A DNA stretch of 64,000 nt, taken from NCBI RefSeq assembly GCF_963678635.1, contig NC_087067.1, forward strand, positions 14,089,018 to 14,153,017, in the 5' to 3' direction. The notes beneath the pieces were generated by a model. The model was not told where the DNA came from, searched no databases, and saw nothing but the letters and a program-made list of their open reading frames with translations. Source of the stretch: Symsagittifera roscoffensis (lineage: Eukaryota > Xenacoelomorpha > Acoela > Convolutidae). Position numbers and translations under genes: made by a program. Numbering within the stretch: the first letter of the stretch is position 1; the number at the start of each line of letters is the position of its first letter. Of this stretch, positions 29,103-42,200 are shown piece by piece.

Positions 29103-31125
29103 AAAAACAACCAAAATCATCGAGGGCGAAAAATTTCATGGTTGATCAATATCATATATCATCACGTAGAGCTCTCTCAAACCCTAAACATTGAAAGCAA
29201 GATTTGAAAGTTTCTCACAAACTCATTCGGAATGTTTTCAGTTGCTAAAAGCTGTTGTCGTAAATTTTTTTTTGTCGTTTTCCTGTAATTCACAAAAAAA
29301 GTGGTTGTCCGTTGCTTTGTTGATACCGTTCAATTAAAGTTTTCCGTGAACATTAACCGCTTTAAATTAGTTTCTGTGTCTTTTTCAAGTTCATTTAAGA
29401 GCCGATGCACGTAATGAAAACTCTTACACAGATCTTAATAATCCTTTTGTTTGTAATTTTTTTTTCAAGAAAAAGCCCTAATAAGTTTTAATAACTCCAT
29501 TTTGTTGCAATAATCGATGCGTATTGATGCATTTATGGATGCACTAAATTATTTATGCACTTTTTATTCAAACTCAAATTCACATGCTAAAATTAGGCAA
29601 GTTTCTCATTTCACTTTCAAAAACGGTAACGGCATGAGATTATGTGATCGGCTTTGTAACTTCGAAAGTAATTTTTAATTTTTTAGATTTCCAGGGGAAT
29701 AAAAATTTGACCTTTTATTCCATTTTTTGCAACCATCCTCAAGAAAATCGTAGAGCCCACCCTTGGTTCAAGATAATCATGAGTTGATAATTTTGGAACA
29801 TTGATTTGGTTTGAGCCCTTTGTTCGTACACGTCTGTTTTGTTTAAAATTCGGATGAACAAAATGGTTTCTGACGTGCTGATAGAATAGCAAATTTTTAA
29901 AAAAAAACTCTCTGAAAAAAATCATGGCAGCTTTTGATAAGATAACATCTTGAATGCTCCGGCTGCTCTTTGATTTTTTATTAACACAGTATTTGTTTTG
30001 AAAATATTTGTTTGTAAATTCTAAGAAACTTCCGCCAACCCGCCAATTACTTTGTATTTTTTTAAATTTTTTTTAAACAGTTCTGCGGACTCAACTTAAA
30101 GCAATTTTACAAACTGGTACGCATTGTTAATTGTTAAAAATTGATTACTTATGATAGATTATGTTTTAATCTAATGTTTTATGTCACTTTTAACACTCAA
30201 GTTATCACAAAAATAGAAGTGGTTATCAAAATTCACCTTACTTCCAAAATTTGGACAAAACTAATATTTTTATCTTTTAAAAACAAAATGCAACTAATGA
30301 ACGCAAATTTTCCGAAACTGATCAAAACCAGTCAATATGTCAATAAGAAAAATTGCGGACTTTTTATCTACAAAAGTGCTTAGATAACTTGGCATGTGTC
30401 TACATTTAGTTTAACAACTAGACTAAAATGACCGCTCGTACCAGGGCGAAGCCCTGAATTTTTACACTGCCGTTTGAAATCAAGGACAGTTTTGTTGATT
30501 GTTGTCAAAAGTTGTATTAATAATGATTTCCCAAAAAATGACAATATGATCGCACGACAATTTTCAGCTATTATTTGGTTTTTGTTCACAGAAAGTATCC
30601 AAAAAATTTCAAAATGCAACAAATTTCCGTTGATTTTATTCGCTTCATTCATTATCCAAAAATTCGAAATCACTTTGAAAGTTTTTTTGTCGAAAACAGT
30701 AAAATAGTTAGATCAAAGATCAAAATCTAGTGTATGAGCTGCAAAATTGGTACGAGGAAAATTTTTGATAAAAAAAAAAGATTTTAAAAGTTATGGACTT
30801 TTTAGCGTAAAGTAAAACCAACAAAAATGAGTGTTTACCCAGCTAGGTTTGTATTCAAATAGCAGCAGAGCCTGGTTCACCTATCTTCTTCCTGGAAAAG
30901 CTGAACGTAATCAGTCATAAACGCCTTCTAAGACTTATATGTCTTTTTCATATCTTGTGGTATCTTGTCTTGGGAATAGGGATCTTAAACATTATTCAGT
31001 CTCAAACTCAATTTTTTTTCGATTTCCTCTTAAGTTCTTTTACATGCGCCTTTGTAGGGCAAATTAAGTTTCTCAAAAACATAATTAAAATTAATGTTAA
31101 AACTTGAAACATTTCTTGAAAAGAC
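29103..31125. repeat. Long tandem repeat family R1, unit 1
   Basis: Starts at CAAAAACAACCAAAATCATCG. The same start recurs at 31126 and 33491. Shared landmarks include AGCCGATGCACGTAATGAA (29400 and 31726), CAATAATCGATGCGTATTGATGC, and the hairpin CAGGGCGAAGCCCTG (30442-30456). No coding sequence is recognised. Confidence 0.8.
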
Positions 31126-33490
31126 AAAAACAACCAGAATCATCGAGGGCGAAAAATTCCACAGTTTATCAACATCACATATTTTCACGTAGATATCTCT
31201 CAAAACCCTAAATCTTGAAAGCAAAATTTTATTTTTTTAATAATCTACAATAAAAAGTCCATAAAGCGTTTAAAATATAAATGATTTTAGTTTCGATTGT
31301 GGATTTTATTTTTTCAAATTGCCAGCAGAAAAAAAGTTCAATAGAAGACTAATTGTGCTATACAATGAATCATCCCTTTGCAGGCACAAAATTGCAAAAA
31401 CGCAACCATTCGGGATTTTTTGAGGGCTAAATTGCGACTCTTAATTGTAGTGGTACTCAATTGAATTCAATAGTAATGTTTTTATGAACAATAGATACAT
31501 AGAACATTTGACGCTCGATTTGAAAATTTCTCACAAACTCATTCGGAATGCTTTCAGTTGCTAAAAAATCTGTAGTCGGAAAAGTTTGGTCGTTTTCCGG
31601 TAATTCAGAAAAAAAGTGGTTATCCGTTGCTTTGTTGATACCGTTCAATTAAAGTTTTGCGTGAACCTTAACCGCTTAAAATTAGTTATTTTCAATTTCC
31701 CTCTGTTTTTTTTAAATTCAAATTAGAGCCGATGCACGTAATGAAGACTCTTACAAAGGTCTTGGTAATCCATTTTTTTGTAATTTCTTTTTCAGGAAAA
31801 AGCCCTAAAATGCTCTAATAACTTCATTTTGTTGCAATAATCGATGCGTATTGATGCATTTATGGATGCATTAAATTATTTATGCACTTTTTGTTCAAAC
31901 TCAATTTCACCTGCTAAAGTTAGCAAGTTTCTCACTTCACTTACAAAAGCGGTAACGTCGCGAGATAATGTGGTTGTTTTGTAATTTCCAAAGTAGTTTT
32001 CAGTGGTAAGATTTTCAGTGGAATAAAAATTTGACGTTTTACTCCATTTCTTGCAACCCTCCTCAAGAAAATCTTAGAGCCGACCATTGGTACAAGATAT
32101 TAATGAGTTGATATTTTTGGAAGCATTGATTTGGTTTGAGCCCCTTGTTTGCACACGTCGATTCTAAAAGTTGTTGTTGTAAAATGCACATCTGTTTTTT
32201 TCTAAGTTTTAAATAGTAAAAGAGAATTTGGTTTTGTTTAACGGGCTGATAGAACGGGCTGATAGAATTGCAAATTTCAAAAAAACTCAAATACACTCAT
32301 GGCAGCTTTTGATAAGGTAACAACTTGAAAGCTCCGGCTGGTATTTGACTTTTTATTAAAACAGTTTTTTTTGAAAACTGTTGTTTGAAAATTCTAAGAA
32401 ACATCAGTCAACACTTCTATTAATTTGTATTCTTTTTGATTTTTTATTGAACTAGTTTTGCGCAGACTCAACTAAAAGCGATTCTACAAACTGTTGTGCA
32501 TTGTTAATTGTTAAAAAATGATGCGTTATGATAGTTTCATCCAATGTTTTATGTCATTTTTCACCTCAAGTTTTTACAAAAACTAAATGTAGTTATCAAA
32601 ATTCACCATACCTCTGAAATTTAGAGAAAACTATTATATCTATTTTTTAAAAACGAATTGCAAAAGTCCAGTCTATGAACGCCAGTTTTCCGAAACTGAA
32701 CAAAAAACTAGTCAATATTTCAATAAACAATTGAAGGTTTTTTATCTACGATAAATTGGCATGTGTCTACAATTGGTTCAACAGCTAGACTAAAATGACT
32801 GCTCGTACCAGGGCGAAGCCCTGAACGTTTACACTGCCGTTTGAAATCAAGGACACATTTTGTTGATTGTTGTCAAAAATTGATAAAATCAGAAGTTTCC
32901 CAAAAAATGACAACTTGATCGAAAGACAATTTTTAGCATTTGTTTGGTTTTCGCTCACAGAAAATATCCAAAAGTTTCAAAATGCAACAAGTTACCGTTG
33001 ATTTTATTCGCCTCAATGAATATCAAAGATAGTCGAAATCATTTGCATGGTTTTGTCGAAAACAGTAAACTAGTTGGATCAGAGACCAAAATCTAGTGTT
33101 TAAGCTGAAAAAATGGTACCATGAAAACATTTTAAAAAAGATTTTAAAAGTTTTGGATTTTTTAGCTTAAACACAGCAAACAAAATTGAATGTTTACCCA
33201 GCTAAACGTGTATTCGAATAGCAGCAGAGTTGGTTCACTTGCGTATATTTTTGATTGAAAGGAAAAACTAAACTTAATCAGTCGTAAACACCTTCTAAGA
33301 CTTATATCTCTTTTTCATATCTTTTTGTACCTTTTCTTTGGAATGGTGATCTTAAACATTATTCAACCTCAAACATGAATTTTTTCGATTTCCTCTTAAT
33401 ATTTTTCTCATGCTCCTTTGTAGGGTGAATTACGTTTCTCAAAAACATAATTAAAATTTTTGTTAAAAATTGAATTGTTTCTTGAAAAGA
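31126..33490. repeat. Long tandem repeat family R1, unit 2
   Basis: Second, 2.37-kb copy of the unit at 29103, longer mainly because about 300 extra bases lie at 31230-31520. The hairpin recurs at 32809-32823. Confidence 0.8.
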
Positions 33491-33714
33491 CAAAAACAAC
33501 CAGAATAATCGAGGGTGAAAAATTCCATAGATGAACAATATCATATATTATCACGTAGAGCTCTGTCAAATCGCCAAACACTGAAACATTTTTTTAAAAT
33601 ACCACAACGAAAAAAATCCCAAAAGCGTTTAAAACATAAATGGTTTTAGTTTAAATTGTGGAATTTAACTTTTCAAATTGCCCGCAGAAAAAAATTCAAC
33701 TTTTTGATCTAGTT
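33491..33714. repeat. R1 partial third unit
   Basis: Begins with the R1 start motif and the following ~110 bases, then diverges into the 5.6-kb family. Confidence 0.6.
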
Positions 33715-36700
33715 CTGAAATTCAACAAGTTTTGACAAAATGACGAATTTGGAAAACTTATGAGGTTTAAACTCATGTGTTTTCTCAAGAGTTTGTAAAT
33801 CATTCTCGTCAGTCTTCTTGAGTTCATTGGATCTTTTTCAACTGTCTGTTGGCTATGTTCTGTGATGGACCATCCATTTTAAGAGTATTATTGCTATATT
33901 TCACTAAATTGGAAAACTTTTTTTTCTGGTTTTGATGCCCCTTTTTGTACTTGGACTAGAACTTAAAAAATCCAAAGGGGTTCTACTTATGAACGATAGC
34001 TAAGAAATATGCCGCATGATCCGCAACAAAATTTCTCTTATAATAGTATTTTATGAAGAACAAAGTTTTTAAATTTCAGTTTTGTAATTTTTTAACTTCT
34101 GCAAAAAATTTTGCACTTGAGTGTGCGGTTTGTTTTTCAGTTCCTTCCATTTAAAATAAGACGAGAATAAAACTCTCAAACAATAAAGTGTAAATGATGC
34201 AAAACGAGTCTGTTAACACATTAATGCCTGCACTCTAACGGTAACGATTTGTTTCACTGCTAACACTTCAAAAACATAAACTCCCATAACTTAACGAGAA
34301 ATGTTTAGAGGTCAAAAAAGTTTGTTTTGAATTTGAGCTCAATACATCAGTGCTTTTCATATGATGCAAAAAATTTCCGACAAAACGACGATTTAAATTT
34401 TTAAAATCTGGAGACAACTCAGCCAGGACGCAATTGCTCCGTCGCTTCCTTTGAAAATTGGACCAAAAATTTCAAGTAAGCACTACAAAAAAAATGAAAA
34501 CAGAAAAAAATTCCTGTTGTTTGACTGTTTTTTTGCTTTCCAATGAAATTAAATTGCTGGCAATATACAATTTCCTTCAAAGTTTTTTCTGCTTAAAATA
34601 AATCTGATGTTTATGCTTAGTTTTTAGGCCATTAAAATTTTCATTGTAAAATTTATTCAGAATTGTAATAACAAGCGCCAACGAAAACCGGCTACCGATA
34701 ATCAAATATAAATGGCGGTTTTTTTTGTAGCTAGCCTTTTTTGGCAAAACTTTTTCTGCTTTTGAAATCGCCAAACAATTTAAGTTTTACAGCAACGTTT
34801 GGATTCAGTTATTGATAGAAAAACAGCACTAAACTCAGACAGATCGAAGATTTTACTAGGGCGAAATTTTTTAACCAACATTTTTACTTAGGTTTGACAC
34901 AATATAAATCCATAAATAAAAATTTATTTAAATAAAAAACTTCATTGCGTTTTCTCAACTATTGTCCTTGACTTCTCCTAAATTCTTATTGCTGAGTTCT
35001 CACTATCTACAGGACTGAGTCGCATATATTCAGCTTATAATCGCCAATATTATCGTTTAAGAAATATATTTTTTTCCAGCTTCTCTTGCTTTTTGCTCAC
35101 AGAGCGTATCCTGTCCTAAGACTTCAAAGTGCAACAAAAAACATTTGATTTTATTCGCTGAATTCTTTATCAAAAAAGCCCAAATTGATTGCAACGTTAT
35201 ATTGAAAACAGTCAACTAGTGTGATCAGAGACCAAAATCTAGTGTACAAGCCGAAAAACTGTTACAATGAAAACATTTAGATTAAAAAAAAGGTTTAAAA
35301 AATTTGATTTTTCTGGTAAAAAAACAAAACAGACTACATTCATTTGAGTGTTTACCAAGCTAAGCGTTTATTCGAGTAGCAGCAAAGTCTGGTTCACTTA
35401 TCGTTTTGGTGAAGAAATTTAAACATAATAAGCTTTAAACGCCCTGTAAGGCTTATATGTCTTTTCAAATCTTTCGGTACCTTTTCTTGGGAATGGGGAT
35501 CTCAAACTTTAATGAATCTCAAACGCGTTTTTGTAAGTTTTTGATTTCCTCTTAAGTTCGTTTCCATGCTCTTCTGTATAAAGAAGTGTAATTAGTGTTA
35601 AAACTTGAATATTTTCCATCTTCAAAAAATGATTTCAGTTTCGCGAAAGGTAAAAATGATGAATAAATACTTTTTGAAACTGGAGTTGAGGAAAAATTTG
35701 AACAGCTTGAAGAGGACAATCCTAGAAATTTTTAGCAATAATGTGAAGTATTTATGTTGTGAGAACAACGTAATGGCCAATTTTTCGGAGAGTTTTTTGA
35801 GCTGAACAGGACTGATATTTTCCTGTCTTGAAAACTTCGTTTATACATGCATGCTTTTTCTCTGAAAGATTTCATACCCTCAATCATTGGGGGCCATACA
35901 TCCTAATATTGAACCAATTAAAGCTCATTGTCTGTTATCATATGCGTCTTGATTCGCACCTGCGACTGCTGGTCAAGTACCTCCTGAAAAAAAAAATTCT
36001 CCAGTATATTTAATAAATCTCTTGCTTCTTCATTTAGGTCTTTTCGAGAGCCAAACCTAGGTATCCGACTACTTTTGCCATTTTTTGTTTTTTGTTTTCT
36101 TTGTTTCTTTTTTTTCAGCTTTCAAAGTTATTGATAATTTTTTCAAGCAGCATAGATTTATTGTTAAGTTGTATTTAGTTTTGTATGGATTCGACGTAAT
36201 AATTATTTTACAAAGTACCCGAGAGCGAAGCAACTAATTGTTCTTCTGGTTTATATTCTTTTTTTTGGAATGCAAGAGTCATCTGTTTCGACAAAATGAT
36301 GATATGATCTTTTTCAGTGTTAGTAATGTACCAAAGAAATTTAGTAATTTTAATTCTTTTGTTATGTTGTAACTTTTAAATGCAAAAATTAATTTTGAAT
36401 GTGTTAACATGAATTTTTTTCAATATCAAATTCTTTCACAATTTTAATTACCGCTTTTTTACTGTGATTAAGTTGACTATTTGAAAAAAAACTGGTTTAC
36501 GTTCAGCGTTTTTTGTATTCCATTAGCAAATTGTGACTAAATGGATAGAAATTGTTTTAGTCTCAGCTACAATGCAATTTATATTACCTTAACTGTGATA
36601 AATTTGACAAATTACAGTTTATTTCTACTATTTTTTAAAATTTATATATCATAGAGGAGTTCAATATTATCGAATTTGGAGAATTAATCAACTTTTATCA

Positions 36701-36779
36701 GTTTTTCTTGGTAATAATTTTCAATTTACTTCTCTAATGTGGGTTAAAGTTTATTGATAAAATTTCAATTAAATCTGAG

Positions 36780-37250
36780 TTTTATCTCTCTTGATTGGGC
36801 TTTCGTGGACCAAAGTTTGAGCAAATTTTTGTAAATTTATTGTCGCATCGAGCTGAAAAAAAGAACTGCGGCTATTTGAAGGTTCGGAAAGTTAACATAT
36901 TTGAATATTCAGTTTTCTGTTGGGCCTATTATTTATAGCGTATTTACTTGGGCTTATGTGGACCAAATTTTGAGTAAAATTTTGACGAATAGAAGTTTTT
37001 TTTAATCTTAAATGGCTTATTATGACCAAAGGGTTAAAATTTAGGTAAACTTGAAGTTAACCTATTCTAATTGTCCTAAATTGGGTAAATTGTAGATTAT
37101 TTTCCAGTTTACCTAGCTTGAATGGTTTCATTTTAACCAAAATTAGATTATCTTTAGATGAATACTGAATTAAACTGCTTAAATGGCTCTACTTTGTATA
37201 AAATGGGGTAAATTTTTAATGGGATTATTAACCTAGCTTTTTGAAGTTGA
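36780..37250. repeat. Degenerate ~75-bp repeat block in R2 unit 1
   Basis: Loose repetition of a phrase like CTTAAATGGCT..TTTTGACCAAA..GGGTAAATT..TTAGATTA. Copies recur in other units. Confidence 0.6.
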
Positions 37251-38954
37251 AACCGACTAACAGAAACTCACTATCCTAGTATTATGAAATAGCTAGAATT
37301 AATTCTTTTGTTATCAGACCTATTTATTTTTTAAGGTGTAGCTCTCTGCTCAAGTCGCACCAGTGTTACTAGAAGAGACAATGGGGTCGCTTGATAGATC
37401 CCTTTGTTTCAATTAGTAAATAAAATACACGTCTCGGTTAAGTTATATCATAGATCTTATTCGATCTGGTTCTAGAGTTAAACTGATATTTATATAAACA
37501 GATAAATTAAAAGGGTTGACAAAAAAGTATAGATTATTTATAAAAGGATGAACAACTGTCTGAAACCAAAATAGGTTAAGTTACATTAATTTAAGTTGAT
37601 GGAAAACATTAGTGTCTTACCTCTGTCAGTTCTGGAACCTTATATTTTTTTGTAAGTACTTTTTATTAAAAAGAAATTTAGCGATAAATAAAAAAAAATT
37701 AAAATAGTTCAACTCGACTGAGCCGGTTGGAAAATCAAAATTTCTGAAGGTTCAGGTTGGTTTGTTTCTCAGCTTTTTGGCTGAGACAGATCTGCACCTG
37801 CAGTCTAGTCTTCAAACTTCTTTTTCCCCGTTTTCTTCATACTCTTGATGAAATTGACATTTGCAACTTATCGTTTTTTAGCATAAAAAATCAATAATTT
37901 AAAAGATCAGGGCAATTTATCATTTATGCACCTGCTTTTCCTAATTCAAATTTAATGTCTTTTGTTAAGATCGCGATTGGATTGAGGACTTTGTCGCCGA
38001 GCTGTCTGTTTTTAAGGCAAGGCAGGAAACCAGTCCGCCTAACTGGCGACATTCTTGTTTTGAGTAACCAGGCTAAAAGCAGTAGAAAAAAGTGAGTCCG
38101 TTCTTGAAATAATTATTAAAATCGGAGGGTTATTTAAAATGTTAGAAAACTAAGTTAAACCGTAGGTTAGTGTAGTATTTGCAAGACTACATTACGAAAC
38201 ACTGAGGCAAGGGGAAAAATATCTAGAATTTGAGCTCACTGCGTCTAGTTTTGTAGACTGTTCAAAAAACTTAAAAAGTTTTTTTTTTTAAAAGTCGGAC
38301 ACTGTCGCAAAAAACCACACCGTGCTCAAATGGCTCTTATCCATTTTAGTCTCGCTGGGAAAATGTACGCTCTCTTGAACAATACGAACACAACTTGTAG
38401 AATTTAATTCTAATTCTAATTTTTAATAACTAAATTATTTGAGAAAAACTAAGCTAGGACGACCTAATTGACAAATTAAGCTCTATAGCGATTCAAAAGA
38501 TTACATTTTCTGATTGATATTTGCTTTCAGGGAAAAAAATTTGAAAAGTTTAAAAATGCAGCTCTTCTTTACTTCAAAAAAATATTCACGACCACTTGCT
38601 ACTTGGTTGTAGTTTTATGTCCAGACTAATGCGACTAAGTTTCGGCACTTTCAGGCTATTGAGTCTAATTTTTTTTTTTTTTGATTTTTGATGTTGCGTG
38701 GTAAAAAAAAGGTCATGGCTTTTTGACGTTTTCGCCATTCGATTGAATAATTCCTGTTTCAAAAGAACAAGATTTTGCTTCTTAATAAATTGCAAATTTT
38801 TGTGGTCAAATTTCTCCGTATCTATTGAAAATCTAGAGTTATTAGTTGTAGTATCAAGTTCTCGAAGCCATTAATGCTTACCTCCGAACTTCGTTTTTTG
38901 GTCTTTGATTGATACAATTTCCGATACACGGTCGCCTGGGAAATTTTTTTTGTA

Positions 38955-39160
38955 TTTTGAGCTCAAAACGTTCAATTGGGTAGATTGCTTAGAACACTGT
39001 AAAAAAGACCATTCAAAATTTTGGACAATGTCTGAATTAAGCTGAGCGCAATCGATTTTGAGCTCAAAACGTTCAATTCGGTAGATTACTTAGAACACTG
39101 TAAAAAGACCATTTAAAATTTTGGACAATGTCTGGATTAAGATGTGCACAATCAATTTTT
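38955..39160. repeat. 101-bp minisatellite, two copies (R2 unit 1)
   Basis: Each copy starts with the palindrome TTTTGAGCTCAAAA, followed by CGTTCAATT, TAGAACACTGTAAAAA and GGACAATGTCTG. Starts are at 38955 and 39056. Confidence 0.85.
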
Positions 39161-39296
39161 TCCCATTATATTTCTCCAGTCAGTCTTAGTTTCGCATAAA
39201 AAATGAGACAACATTTTTTAGGGGCTATTTGTTGTTAATGTGAGGGATGAAACTGTTAATATATGGAATGGCATGTTACATAAACTTGAACTGGGA

Positions 39297-42200
39297 CTGA
39301 AATTCAACAAGTTTTGACAAAATGACGAATTTGGAAAACTTATGAGGTTTAAACTCATGTGTTTTCTCAAGAGTTTGTAAATCATTCTCGTCAGTCTTCT
39401 TGAGTTCATTGGATCTTTTTCAACTGTCTGTTGGCTATGTTCTGTGATGGACCATCCATTTTAAGAGTATTATTGCTATATTTCACTAAATTGGAAAACT
39501 TTTTTTCTGGTTTTGATGCCCCTTTTTGTACTTGGACTAGAACTTAAAAAATCCAAAGGGGTTCTACTTATGAACGATAGCTAAGAAATATGCCGCATGA
39601 TCCGCAACAAAATTTCTCTTATAATAGTATTTTATGAAGAACAAAGTTTTTAAATTTCAGTTTTGTAATTTTTTAACTTCTGCAAAAAATTTTGCACTTG
39701 AGTGTGCGGTTTGTTTTTCAGTTCCTTCCATTTAAAATAAGACGAGAATAAAACTCTCAAACAATCAAGTGTAAATGATGCAAAACGAGTCTGTTAACAC
39801 ATTAATGCCTGCACTCTAACGGTAACGATTTGTTTCACTGCTAACACTTCAAAAACATAAACTCCCATAACTTAACGAGAAATGTTTAGAGGTCAAAAAA
39901 GTTTGTTTTGAATTTGAGCTCAATACATCAGTGCTTTTCATATGATGCAAAAAATTTCCGACAAAACGACGATTTAAATTTTTAAAATCTGGAGACAACT
40001 CAGCCAGGACGCAATTGCTCCGTCGCTTCCTTTGAAAATTGGACCAAAAATTTCAAGTAAGCACTACAAAAAAAATGAAAACAGAAAAAAATTCCTGTTG
40101 TTTGACTGTTTTTTTGCTTTCCAATGAAATTAAATTGCTGGCAATATACAATTTCCTTCAAAGTTTTTTCTGCTTAAAATAAATCTGATGTTTATGCTTA
40201 GTTTTTAGGCCATTAAAATTTTCATTGTAAAATTTATTCAGAATTGTAATAACAAGCGCCAACGAAAACCGGCTACCGATAATCAAATATAAATGGCGGT
40301 TTTTTTTGTAGCTAGCCTTTTTTGGCAAAACTTTTTCTGCTTTTGAAATCGCCAAACAATTTAAATTTTACAGCAACGTTTGGATTCAGTTATTGATAGA
40401 AAAACAGCACTAAACTCAGACAGATCGACGTTTATTCGAGTAGCAGCAAAGTCTGGTTCACTTATCGTTTTGGTGAAGAAATTTAATTATAATAAGCTTT
40501 AAACGCCCTGTAAGGCTTATATGTCTTTTCAAATCTTTCGGTACCTTTTCTTGGGAATGGGGATCTCAAACTTTAATGAATCTCAAACGCGTTTTTGTAA
40601 GTTTTTGATTTCCTCTTAAGTTCGTTTCCATGCTCTTCTGTATAAAGGAGGGTAAACTGCGTTTCTAAAAAACGTAAGTTTAATTAGTGTTAAGACATGA
40701 ATATTTTCCTGCTTCAAAAAATGATTTCAGTTTCGCGAAAGGTAAAAATGATGAATAAATACTTTTTGAAACTGGAGTTGAGGAAAAATTTGAACAGCTT
40801 GAAGAGGACAATCCTAGAAATTTTTAGCAATAATGTGAAGTATTTATGCTGTGAGAGTTTTTTGAGCTGAACAGGACTGATATTTTCCTGTCTTGAAAAT
40901 TTCGTTTATACATGCATGCCTTTTTCTGTGAAAGATTTCAAACCCTCAATCATTGGGGGCCATTCATCCTAATATTTAACCAATTAAAGCTCATTGTCTG
41001 TTATCATATGCGTCGTGATTCGCACCTGCGACTGCTGGTCAAGTACCTCCTGAAAAAAAAAATCTCCAGTATATTTAATAAATCTCTTGCTTCTTCATTT
41101 AGGTCTTTTCGAGAGCCAAACCTAGGTATCCGACTACTTTTGCCATTTTTTGTTTTTTGTTTTCTTTGTTTCTTTTTTTCATCTTTCAAATTTATTGATA
41201 ATTTTTTCAAGCAGCATGGATTTATTGTTAAGTTGTATTTAATTTTGTATGGATTCGACGTAATAATTATTTTACAAAGTACCCGAGAGCGAAGCAACTA
41301 ATTGTTCTTCTGGTTTATATTCTTTTGTTTGGAATGTAAGAGTGTTTCGACAAAATGATGATATGATCTTTTTCAGTGTTAGTAATGTACCAAAGAAATT
41401 TAGTAATTTTAATTCTTTTGTTATGTTGTAATTTTTAAATGCAAAAATTAATTTTGAATGTGTTAACATGAATTCTTTTCAATATCAAATTCTTCCACAA
41501 TTTTAATTAACGCTTTTTTACTGTGATTAAGTTGACTATTTGAAAGAAACTGGTTTACGTTCAGCGTTTTTTTTATTCCATTAGCAAATTGTGACTAAAT
41601 GGATAGAAATTGTTTTAGTCTCAGCTACAATGCAATTTATATTACCTTAATTGTGATAAATTTGACAAATTACAGTTTATTTCTACTATTTTTTAAAATT
41701 TATATATCATAGAGGAGTTCAATATTATCGAACTTGGAGAATTAATCAACTTTTATCAGTTTTTCTTTGTAATAATTTTCAATTTACTTCTCTAATGTGG
41801 GTTAAAGTTTATTGATAAAATTTCAATTAAATCTGAGTTTTATCTCTCTTGATTGGGCTTTCGTGGACCAAAGTTTGAGCAAATTTTTGTAAATTTTTTG
41901 TCGCATCGAGCTGAAAAAAAGAACTGCGGCTATTTGAAGGTTTGGACAGTTAACATATTTGAATATTCAGTTTTCTGTTTGGCCTATTATTTATAGCGTT
42001 TTTACTTGGGCTTATGTGGACCAAAGTTTGAGTAAAATTTTGACGAATAGGAGTTTTTTTTAATCTTAAATGGCTTATTATCACCAAAGGGTTAAAATTT
42101 AGGTAAACTTGAAGTTAACCTATTCTAATTGTCCTAAATTGGGTAAATTGTAGATTATTTTCCAGTTTACCTAGCTTGAATGGTTTCATTTTAACCAAAA

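Larger units (their letters stand above)
33715..39296. repeat. Long tandem repeat family R2, unit 1 (5.58 kb)
   Basis: Repeated head-to-tail from 39297. The boundary is sharp: ...GAACTGGGAC joins CTGAAATTCAACAAG. It contains, in order, a module shared with R1 (CTAGTGTACAAGC, AGCAGCAAAGTCTGGTTCAC), a ~75-bp degenerate repeat block (36780-37250), the GTAGCTCTCTGCTCAAG marker (37338), a hairpin at 37768-37785 and a 101-bp minisatellite (38955-39160). Confidence 0.85.

Noticed and set aside
37765-37800. Similarity of TTCTCAGCTTTTTGGCTGAGA to the 5' stem-loop of U2 snRNA
   Set aside because: Only the hairpin resembles U2. The branch-site-pairing and Sm-site regions do not follow, so it is likely coincidence between two similar stems.
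38955-39160. Spaced direct repeats that might suggest a CRISPR array
   Set aside because: The unit is a continuous 101-bp minisatellite in eukaryotic DNA, without constant repeats separated by unique spacers.
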